This document shows, piece by piece, positions 1 through 6,744 of a stretch of 9,719 bases of DNA. A model generated the notes under the pieces. That model was not told where the DNA came from. It was given only the letters and a program-made list of their open reading frames with translations, and did not search any database. This stretch comes from Chitinophagaceae bacterium (lineage in GTDB: Bacteria > Bacteroidota > Bacteroidia > Chitinophagales > Chitinophagaceae). The translations under genes and the position numbers were made by a program. The stretch is from NCBI GenBank assembly GCA_013205585.1, contig JABMML010000185.1:1-9719 (forward strand). The letters are read 5' to 3'. How positions within the stretch are numbered: the stretch's first letter is position 1; every line of letters starts with the position of its first letter.

Positions 1-1068
1 ATAACAGAGCCCTCTTTAAAAAATATTCCCGTTTTTCCTAACGAAACCGCTTTACCGAAGTGTATAGTAATGGATTTCGCTATTGCCATAAATGAGCAAA
101 ATGAATTAGTGCCTGCTTTAATTGAGTTGCAAGGCTTCCCTTCCTTATTTGCCTATGAACTACTGCAAGATGAGTGTATTCATAAAATTTATACTATTCC
201 AGCAGGGTATAGCCCTTACTTAAATGGCTATACCAAAGAAAAGTACATGCTTCATTTAGAATCTATTTTGAAAGGAAATACATTAATTGAAACCAAAAAG
301 AATTTAGATACTAATAATCAAAATATATCCGACTCTTCTAATAATAGTATAAAGAATTCTAATAAGCATACTGTATTATTAGAGATTCTACCGCACCAGC
401 AAAAAACTAGAATTGATTTTTACTGCACTGAAAAATATTTAAATATTCCTACAGTTTGTATTACTGAAATTTTTACTGAAGGAAATATACTTTATTACCA
501 AAGAGAAGACAATAAAATAAAAATTGATAGAATATATAACCGCATTATTTTAGATGAATTAAAGCATCAAACTAAAGAGATACAAGAGAAAGGCGCTTTA
601 CTTCAAACTAATTTAGCTATTGAATGGGTCACACACCCTCATCATTTTTTTAGAATTAGTAAATTCTTACTCCCTTTTTTAAAGCATTTATACATTCCGC
701 ATACTCAATTCGTAGACCAATTAACAGAAGCACCTACAATATTAGAAAAATATATATTGAAACCCCTATTCTCTTTTGCAGGCCAAGGCGTGATAATTGA
801 TATTAGCGCAGCTGATATTGAAAACATAAAAGACCCCTCAGGCTGGATATTACAAGAAAAAGTAAACTACGCGAATTGCATTGAAACACCCACAGGGCTT
901 GCCAAAGCAGAATTAAGACTGTTTTACTTCTGGGACGAAGGCAAGCAAGAATATATTGCCACCATGAATCTTGCTCGATTAAGCAAAGGAAAAATGATTG
1001 GGGTAAATTATAATAAAACTGCCACCTGGGTAGGCGGCAGTTTAGCTTATTTTGAAATGACGAAGTAA
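1..1068 (+). CDS. ATP-grasp-like hypothetical protein (5'-truncated)
   Basis: The reading frame is open from the first base, so the true start lies upstream of the window. The first in-frame ATG, at 70, falls inside the sequence ...LPKCIVMDFAIAINEQ and is unlikely to be the start. 355 residues are visible. Numbered from that Met, a region resembling a pre-ATP-grasp Rossmann-like lobe (HTVLLEILPHQQKTRIDF, about 100-117) precedes ILKPLFSFAGQGV (229-241), which has the look of an ATP-grasp nucleotide-binding lysine (K231) and glycine-rich loop. WILQEKV (259-265), a KAELR segment (279-283) and an NxARLSKG...GGSLAYF end follow, consistent with the metal/ATP-binding C-terminal lobe. Residues 80-99 are a polar Asn/Ser-rich stretch, probably a surface loop or linker. 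There is no signal peptide or membrane segment in the visible part. The ATP-grasp assignment rests on motif impression only and the substrate is unknown. The gene converges on the efflux operon, with 3 nt between the two stop codons. Confidence 0.6.
   Translation: MTEPSLKNIPVFPNETALPKCIVMDFAIAINEQNELVPALIELQGFPSLFAYELLQDECIHKIYTIPAGYSPYLNGYTKEKYMLHLESILKGNTLIETKKNLDTNNQNISDSSNNSIKNSNKHTVLLEILPHQQKTRIDFYCTEKYLNIPTVCITEIFTEGNILYYQREDNKIKIDRIYNRIILDELKHQTKEIQEKGALLQTNLAIEWVTHPHHFFRISKFLLPFLKHLYIPHTQFVDQLTEAPTILEKYILKPLFSFAGQGVIIDISAADIENIKDPSGWILQEKVNYANCIETPTGLAKAELRLFYFWDEGKQEYIATMNLARLSKGKMIGVNYNKTATWVGGSLAYFEMTK
1004..1038 (-). terminator. Probable intrinsic terminator of the efflux operon
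   Basis: Read on the minus strand, 1038-1021 forms a continuous 7-bp stem (GCCGCCT / AGGTGGC, including one G-U pair) with an ACCC loop, followed directly by AGTTTTATTATAATTT. It begins 34 nt past the adaptor stop codon and is unusually GC-rich for this region. On the plus strand the same bases have an A-C mismatch in the stem, so the fold favours the minus-strand transcript. It lies within the last codons of the convergent plus-strand gene, so coding constraint (Thr-Trp-Val-Gly-Gly) is an alternative reason for the sequence. Confidence 0.45.
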
Positions 1069-1071
1069 TAT

Positions 1072-2208
1072 TTAGTCGGCACTGTTCTTTAATTGCATTA
1101 ATAAGGTATAGGCATTCGTAGTCACAATTGCTTGCTTTCCTAAATCATTTTTTATTTCTACATAACCATTGTTAGAAACACCCGTTTCTACAGGGACCAT
1201 TTTAAAACTATTTCCTTCCATTTTTATAAATACAAAGGGCTTGTTTTGCCATTTTACAATGGCCTGTTCAGGAACTGTATTTACTTTCGCATCATTTAAC
1301 TCAATTTCAGCATTCGCAGAAGTACCAGGATACAAACGAACCGATTCATTCACTAAATGACAATGCACTTCAGTTGTTTTGTCTTCATTGATATTAGGAT
1401 TAATAACAGCCACTTTTGCTAAATACTTTTTTCGCATATCATTATTGGTATAAAAACTAACTTTATTGCCAACCTTTAAATTAGTAGCATCGTTTTCATA
1501 TACAATAAGTCTTAAATGTAAATCGCTAGGGTCAATAATTTCAAAAAGTATATCCGTGGGTGTTACATACTTTCCAATGTTTACATTTACCTTGGTAACA
1601 TACCCATTAATAGGTGCATTAAAATTAATAGCCCTAGAAATATTATTCTCATTCAATGTGAGAGGGTCTATGCCTAATAATTTAAGTTTCTCGCTTAAAG
1701 ACTTTGTTAAATACTTTTGGCTTTCATAATCGCTTCTGGCTAATTGAAAAATTTTATCACTGGTAGACTTTGTTGCATTTAAATCTCTTTGCCTATTGAA
1801 ATCGGCCTCTAAATAAACTAATTTACTTTTAGAAGTCAAATAATCTTGTTGCAATTCAATATAACTAGGGTCCTCCATTACAGCCAATAAATTTCCTTTT
1901 TTAACAAACATACCCGGAATTAAACTAGTTTTCTTTAAATAGCCTCCCATAGGTATACTAATAGAAACTATATTACTAGGCGGCACATCAATTGCCCCAT
2001 TCACCTTTAATATCTTATGCATGGACATCAACTGCGCAGTTCCAAAAGCAAGATTCGCCGTTTTTAATTGCGCTGCATTTAAAGTAACCAGATCAGCACT
2101 AAGGGCATCAGTTCCTTTTTCTGCTTCAACAGCCTCATTAGTTTTATTTCCAGCACAGGCTAGCATTGTAGAAATACTAGCAAGGACTAAAAAGTTTTTT
2201 AATTTCAT
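1072..2208 (-). CDS. RND efflux periplasmic adaptor lipoprotein (HlyD/CzcB-like)
   Basis: This 378-residue protein is the membrane fusion component that bridges the inner-membrane RND pump and the outer-membrane channel in the periplasm. It begins with a lipoprotein signal peptide: KLK, a hydrophobic core, then MLAC with the lipidated Cys at 18, so it is probably membrane-anchored by lipid. The two lipoyl/barrel-sandwich halves are at about 80-112 (NIVSISIPMGGYL...PGMFVKKGNLLAVMEDP) and 195-226 (NFNAPINGYVTKVNVNIGKYV). They flank an alpha-helical hairpin (about 115-185). A beta-barrel domain (about 230-305, with LYPGTSANAEI) and a membrane-proximal domain (about 310-370) follow. The length is normal for the family, and there is no His-rich N-terminal metal-binding extension. 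An HCH triplet at 282-284 lies in a predicted strand and may be incidental. The ATG lies 10 nt after the RND gene stop; AAAGA 7 nt before it is a weak possible ribosome-binding site. It is clearly co-transcribed with the pump. The family is certain; the metal is inferred from the pump. Confidence 0.93.
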   Translation of the reverse strand: MKLKNFLVLASISTMLACAGNKTNEAVEAEKGTDALSADLVTLNAAQLKTANLAFGTAQLMSMHKILKVNGAIDVPPSNIVSISIPMGGYLKKTSLIPGMFVKKGNLLAVMEDPSYIELQQDYLTSKSKLVYLEADFNRQRDLNATKSTSDKIFQLARSDYESQKYLTKSLSEKLKLLGIDPLTLNENNISRAINFNAPINGYVTKVNVNIGKYVTPTDILFEIIDPSDLHLRLIVYENDATNLKVGNKVSFYTNNDMRKKYLAKVAVINPNINEDKTTEVHCHLVNESVRLYPGTSANAEIELNDAKVNTVPEQAIVKWQNKPFVFIKMEGNSFKMVPVETGVSNNGYVEIKNDLGKQAIVTTNAYTLLMQLKNSAD

Positions 2209-2218
2209 AAATTTATCT

Positions 2219-3457
2219 TTAATTATTTGAACTAATTTTTTCTATTTCAATGGCACTTTCATTTAGTTGCTGAACGTAATTGAAATACTCATTTTGAATT
2301 TGTATGGCTTGATTAATAATCATAACCCATTCTAAGTAACCAATCTCTCCAGCGTTCAATTTCTTGGAAGCTATTTCTATCAATAAATTGCTATTAGGTA
2401 ATATGGTTCTTTGATATTTTATAATTAAGCTTTTATTTTGAACATACCTGGCTGCTAAATTTTTTAAATTAGCACTTAACTGTTGTTGCACCGCAATTTG
2501 CTCTAATTTATTTTGTTGTACACTAATACTTCCTGCAGCAATGCGTGAACGTTGCGCCGAGGAAAATAAAGGAATGGACATACCCATATTAAAAGCATTA
2601 AAACGAAAATCTTTTCCGAAATACCGTTCGACAGTCTGACTAGTTGGCTGCCAACCAATAATGGTGGAGCTATTATAGCCCAAATTAAAAGAAGGTTGTA
2701 ATTTCCCCTTTTCAAGTTGGAGCTCATTTTCAGCCAATGTAATTCTTTGTTGACTTATTTTTATTTGGGGCGTTTCAGGCACCGTCAACAAATCAGGAAT
2801 ACGCTCTAATTCAATAATATTATTTTCAGCAAAAGGCACCTGTACCATTTTTGAATTTAAAAGAATATTGAATTCATTTAATAATACCTCGTACTCAGTA
2901 GTTAATAATTCTAATTGATTGGAGATTTGCGCTAATTGACTTTCTGCTGTAATTTTTTCCAAGATATCGGAATTCCCTGCCTCAAAAAGTTGCTTGGCTT
3001 TACCAGCAAATGAAGTATAAATACTATCGGCATTGAGCAAGAGTTGCTTTCTTCTTTGAACTAGTAGTAAATTATAAAAAGCACTTTTTACCGCAGCCTT
3101 TAACTCAATTTCTTTTTGCAATTTCGAGAGTACACTTATATTAATATTCGTTTTATTGATAGCGCCTTGACTCTTGTATACAGAGGGGAATTGTATATTT
3201 TGAGATACAGTCATTCTATTATCATTTTGAAAACTATTTATTTTTCCATAACCAAAATCAAATAGTGTTTTATCAATATCAAGATTACTCTTTTTTAATG
3301 CTTGATAATAGTTCACTTGCATTGAACTTACTTTCAAAGAAGCATTATTTTGAATGGCACTATCGATAGCTGCATTTAAACTAATATTAGTTTGTGCAGC
3401 ACTTGCACTGCTTATCAATAATAATACCAATACTAGAAAACTGCTATTTTTATTCAT
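2219..3457 (-). other. TolC/CzcC-like outer-membrane factor domain with internal signal peptide
   Basis: This is the C-terminal 412 residues of the fused pump, starting at an in-frame ATG (Met1043). It opens like an independent exported protein: MNKNSS, a hydrophobic core (FLVLVLLLISS), then SASAAQ, a signal-peptidase-I-like site with the Ala|Gln end typical of this phylum. The mature part begins SLNAAIDSAIQNNASLK, the usual opening of TolC-family proteins. The family's internal duplication is visible: FEAGNSDILEKITAESQ (about 1200-1216) and LNAGEIGYLEWVMIINQA (about 1410-1427) are equivalent helix-turn motifs in the two halves. The length is slightly short beside E. coli CusC or TolC but in line with CzcC-like proteins. 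RND C-termini are cytoplasmic, so the segment could act as a thirteenth membrane helix or as a cleaved signal that releases the channel into the periplasm. Confidence 0.9.
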
Positions 3458-6400
3458 TTTAATATATTGAGTTCCTTTTTCAAAAAGCAAATACATCACA
3501 GGTAAAACAAAAAGGGTAAGCATAGTAGATATAATTAAACCGCCAATAACCACTGTTGCTAATGGTTTTTGCACTTCCCCTCCAGCCCCAGTACTAATGG
3601 CCATGGGAATAAAACCTAAAGCAGGTACAAGGGCTGTCATCAATACCGCCCTTAATTTTGATTTAGTAGCATGCATAAGTATTCGAATAGAATCCTGCCA
3701 GCCTTCTGCTTTAAGCCTATTAAATTCAGTTACTAATAAAATCCCATTTAAAACGGCTACTCCAAATAAGGCAATAAAACCCACACCTGCCGATATGCTA
3801 AAAGGCATATCTCTTACCCACAAAGCAAAAATACCACCCATAGCCGATAATGGAATGGCCGTGTAAATTAATAAGCCTTGCTTCACAGAGCCAAAAGCAA
3901 AGTATAATAATAAGAAAATAAGAAATAAAGCAATGGGTACGACTACGCCTAATCTATCTTTTGCCGCTGTCATGTTTTCAAAGGACCCTCCATACACGAT
4001 GGTATAACCTTTTTGTAATTTTAGTTGATCATTAATTTTAGCCTGTAACTCTTTTACAATAGTTTGTACATCTCTTCCTGTAATATTAAAGCCTACTATA
4101 ATTCTTCTTTTCGTATTTTCTCTTTGTATCTGATTCACGCCTTCTATTTCTTCAATACTAGCCACATAGGATAATGGAATTTGCTGCCCTTTTGCCGAGC
4201 TTACATATAAATTTTGTATGTCGGCAATACTCTTTCTTGCTTCACCATCAAATCTTACCACCATATCAAATCTTTTCTCCTCCTCATAAACCTGCCCTGC
4301 TATTTGGCCTGCGAATGCAGCATTGACCACCTTATTTATATCAGCCACATTTAGTCCATACTTAGCCATCCCATCTCTATTATATTTTATAACTACCTGT
4401 GGCATACCTGTTACTTTTTCTTCATAAATATCGATGGCACCATCTACGGTTTTTACAATCTCGTTTAATTTACTTGCATAATGTGTAAGGGAATCTAAAT
4501 TTTCACCAAAAATTTTACAAACCACATCCTGCCTGGCACCGGTCATTAATTCATTGAAACGCATTTGCACAGGAAATTGAAAACCAACAGTAACACCAGG
4601 CACTGCTTCCAATACTTTTGTCATTTTTAAACTTAGTTCATTAAAAGTTTTAGCAGAAGTCCATTCTGATTTATCTTTTAAAATAACCATCATATCTGCT
4701 GCCTCAATGGGCATAGGATCGGTCGGAATTTCGGCACTTCCAATTTTATTAACTATTTTTTCAATCTCTGGAAAGTTTTGAATTAAAAGCTTCGTGGCTT
4801 TCTGTGTTGACTCAATGGTGTTGTTCAAATTGCTACCCGCTAAGACCCTTGTTTCAACAGCAAAATCTCCTTCTTCTAATTGAGGTATAAACTCTCCTCC
4901 CATATTAAGCAACAGTATTACTGAAATAGCAAAAACTGCAATGGTAGACATAATGATAGTCTTAGGTAGTTTCAAGACTTTCTTTAATAAAGGCTGATAA
5001 GCTCTTTCCAAGAAAATCATTAGCCTATCGGTTATATTCTTTTTATGATGTAATTTTTTATTTAAAAAAAGTGCCGCCATCATGGGCACATATGTAATGG
5101 ATAATATAAAGGCACCAAAAATGGCAAAGGCTATGGTAAAGGCCATTGGTTTAAACATTTTTCCCTCTATCCCTTCTAAAGACAAGATGGGCAAATACAC
5201 AATTAAAATAATAATTTGACTGAACACTGCCGATTTTATCATTGCCCCTGTTGACTTTCCAACCTCTTCGTCCATTTCTTCCTGGTTAATATTTACCAAA
5301 GTTCTAAAATGTTTAGAATGCGCAAATCGATACAGTATAGCTTCTACTACAATAACAGAGCCATCTACAATTAAGCCAAAATCGATGGCGCCTAGTGACA
5401 TAAGGTTTCCCCCTATGCCAAACATATTCATTAATATAATGGCAAAAAGCATTGACAATGGAATTACAGAAGAGACAATTAAGCCAGCTCTTAGATTACC
5501 CAGAAAAAATACAAGTACAAAAATTACAATGAGTGCACCTTCTAATAAATTAGTTTCAACCGTTTTAATGGCATTATTCACCATTTTGGTTCTATCTAAA
5601 AATGGTTCTATCACAACACCCTCTGGTAACATTTTTTGTATCTCTGTAATTTTATCTTTTACTCTTTTTACAACCAATGAAGAGTTTTCTCCTTTCAGCA
5701 TCATCACTACGGCGCCTGCAACCTCTCCTTCATCATTATAAGTCATGGCACCATATCTAATGGCATACCCATATTGCACTTTTGCAATATCTCTAATTAA
5801 TAGTGGCGCTCCATTATCCAATTGCTTTACTACAATTTTTTCAATGTCTTCTATATTCGTAGTTAAGCCTTCACTTCTAATATATAAAACAGTGGGCCCT
5901 TTTTCAATATAAGCACCCCCTGTATTTTCATTATTTTTTTCTAAAGAAGAAAATATATCAGAGATGGTTAAATCATATGCTTTTAATTGATCTTGTTTAA
6001 CTGCAATCTCATATTGTTTTAACTTACCTCCAAAACTGGATACTTCTGCCACACCAGGCGTTCCTATTAATTGCCTTCTTACTACCCAATCCTGTAATGT
6101 TCTTAATTCCATGGCGTCATACTTGCCTTCAAAGCCTTTTTGCGGCCTTAATACATATTGAAATATTTCACCTAATCCAGTAGATACTGGTGCCAATTCT
6201 GGAGAACCTGTGCCTGGAGGAATATTTTGTTTTACATTTTGAAGCTTCTCTGTTATTTGCTGTCTAGCCCAATAAATATCAATTTTATCTTCAAATACAA
6301 TGGTGATTAAAGAGAGTCCAAATCGAGAAAAACTTCTTATTTGCTTCGTACCGGGTATATTACTACAAGCTTGTTCAATAGGAAAGGTGACAAGTCTTTC

Positions 6401-6583
6401 AATATCTGTAGCGCCTAATGAAGGAGACACCGTAATAATTTGAACTTGATTATCGGTAATATCAGGTACTGCATCAATGGGCAATCTGGTAAGCTCAAAG
6501 GCACCCCAGCCAATTAATGAAATAATAAACAAACCTATGATTAGCTTATTCTTAATTGAATAGGTTATAATTTTATTTAACAT
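2219..6583 (-). CDS. CzcA-type heavy-metal RND pump fused to TolC-like channel
   Basis: This 1454-residue protein joins two components of a tripartite metal exporter. Residues 1-1042 are a complete heavy-metal RND permease, close to the usual length of stand-alone CusA/CzcA. It has TM1 near the N-terminus, a first periplasmic pore domain, TM2-6 at about 345-510, TM7 at about 540-560, a second periplasmic domain, and TM8-12 at about 880-1035. TM4 carries GAIDFGLIVDGSVIVVEA, with D401, D407 and E414 matching the proton-relay residues of CzcA (DFGxxxDG...E). This is the divalent-cation signature; the CusA Cu/Ag pattern is absent. From residue 1043 the frame continues into an outer-membrane factor domain. 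I chose the ATG at 6583: the longer frame opens with a TTG at 6598 that adds only five residues and has no ribosome-binding site. The gene is followed 10 nt later by its adaptor. The fused form is, to my knowledge, common in Bacteroidota annotations, so I do not read it as an assembly error. Confidence 0.93.
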   Translation of the reverse strand: MLNKIITYSIKNKLIIGLFIISLIGWGAFELTRLPIDAVPDITDNQVQIITVSPSLGATDIERLVTFPIEQACSNIPGTKQIRSFSRFGLSLITIVFEDKIDIYWARQQITEKLQNVKQNIPPGTGSPELAPVSTGLGEIFQYVLRPQKGFEGKYDAMELRTLQDWVVRRQLIGTPGVAEVSSFGGKLKQYEIAVKQDQLKAYDLTISDIFSSLEKNNENTGGAYIEKGPTVLYIRSEGLTTNIEDIEKIVVKQLDNGAPLLIRDIAKVQYGYAIRYGAMTYNDEGEVAGAVVMMLKGENSSLVVKRVKDKITEIQKMLPEGVVIEPFLDRTKMVNNAIKTVETNLLEGALIVIFVLVFFLGNLRAGLIVSSVIPLSMLFAIILMNMFGIGGNLMSLGAIDFGLIVDGSVIVVEAILYRFAHSKHFRTLVNINQEEMDEEVGKSTGAMIKSAVFSQIIILIVYLPILSLEGIEGKMFKPMAFTIAFAIFGAFILSITYVPMMAALFLNKKLHHKKNITDRLMIFLERAYQPLLKKVLKLPKTIIMSTIAVFAISVILLLNMGGEFIPQLEEGDFAVETRVLAGSNLNNTIESTQKATKLLIQNFPEIEKIVNKIGSAEIPTDPMPIEAADMMVILKDKSEWTSAKTFNELSLKMTKVLEAVPGVTVGFQFPVQMRFNELMTGARQDVVCKIFGENLDSLTHYASKLNEIVKTVDGAIDIYEEKVTGMPQVVIKYNRDGMAKYGLNVADINKVVNAAFAGQIAGQVYEEEKRFDMVVRFDGEARKSIADIQNLYVSSAKGQQIPLSYVASIEEIEGVNQIQRENTKRRIIVGFNITGRDVQTIVKELQAKINDQLKLQKGYTIVYGGSFENMTAAKDRLGVVVPIALFLIFLLLYFAFGSVKQGLLIYTAIPLSAMGGIFALWVRDMPFSISAGVGFIALFGVAVLNGILLVTEFNRLKAEGWQDSIRILMHATKSKLRAVLMTALVPALGFIPMAISTGAGGEVQKPLATVVIGGLIISTMLTLFVLPVMYLLFEKGTQYIKMNKNSSFLVLVLLLISSASAAQTNISLNAAIDSAIQNNASLKVSSMQVNYYQALKKSNLDIDKTLFDFGYGKINSFQNDNRMTVSQNIQFPSVYKSQGAINKTNINISVLSKLQKEIELKAAVKSAFYNLLLVQRRKQLLLNADSIYTSFAGKAKQLFEAGNSDILEKITAESQLAQISNQLELLTTEYEVLLNEFNILLNSKMVQVPFAENNIIELERIPDLLTVPETPQIKISQQRITLAENELQLEKGKLQPSFNLGYNSSTIIGWQPTSQTVERYFGKDFRFNAFNMGMSIPLFSSAQRSRIAAGSISVQQNKLEQIAVQQQLSANLKNLAARYVQNKSLIIKYQRTILPNSNLLIEIASKKLNAGEIGYLEWVMIINQAIQIQNEYFNYVQQLNESAIEIEKISSNN

Positions 6584-6613
6584 AAAAATCTTATTCAAGA
6601 TAATAAAACAATA

Positions 6614-6628
6614 GCATACTAAATATGC
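6614..6628. promoter_or_regulatory. Dyad GCATA-N5-TATGC upstream of efflux operon
   Basis: A perfect 5-bp inverted repeat with a 5-nt spacer lies 30 bp upstream of the pump ATG. It sits just downstream of a one-mismatch match to the Bacteroidota -7 box (minus-strand TATCCTTG at 6634-6641), so it would overlap the transcription start. That position suits a repressor operator. No convincing -33 element is seen, and short dyads arise easily in AT-rich DNA, so this is tentative. Confidence 0.25.
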
Positions 6629-6667
6629 GAGGGCAAGGATATAATAAAACTAAATATATAGTAAATA

Positions 6668-6691
6668 CCCTTTTAATTAGCCCTTTAATTA
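6668..6691. repeat. Imperfect tandem repeat in efflux intergenic region
   Basis: CCCTTTTAATTA (6668-6679) is followed after one base by CCCTTTAATTA (6681-6691), the same sequence minus one T. The pair lies in the 161-nt gap between the porin stop and the pump start, upstream of the putative -7 box, where an activator or upstream element would sit. Chance duplication in AT-rich DNA is the alternative. The rest of this gap holds no ORF or strong hairpin. Confidence 0.3.
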
Positions 6692-6744
6692 CTCGAAAGA
6701 TACAGTCTTAATTGAATACCCCATAAAATTCTTGTTAAAAAAAA

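Noticed and set aside
1169..2230. Plus-strand open frames antisense to the adaptor gene (1169-1360, 1466-1729, 2021-2230)
   Set aside because: They are mirror products of the adaptor's codon composition, with no promoter, ribosome-binding site or recognisable sequence.
2503..2727. 74-codon minus-strand open frame inside the TolC-like region
   Set aside because: It is out of frame with, and wholly inside, a well-supported domain; its sequence resembles no known protein and it has no initiation signal.
3440..3480. RND-TolC junction as a sequencing error or lost stop codon
   Set aside because: The frame is clean on both sides, both domains are complete, and the same fused arrangement is, to my knowledge, found in other Bacteroidota, so a natural fusion is the simpler reading.
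3597..5741. Plus-strand open frames antisense to the RND gene (3597-3866 and 5385-5741)
   Set aside because: They lie opposite highly conserved RND coding sequence and show biased, domain-free composition, as expected of chance open frames.
6584..6598. TTG at 6598 as the start of the RND gene
   Set aside because: It adds only MNKIF before a good ATG at 6583, has no ribosome-binding site, and lies in a small inverted repeat; RND proteins normally begin just before TM1, as the ATG form does.
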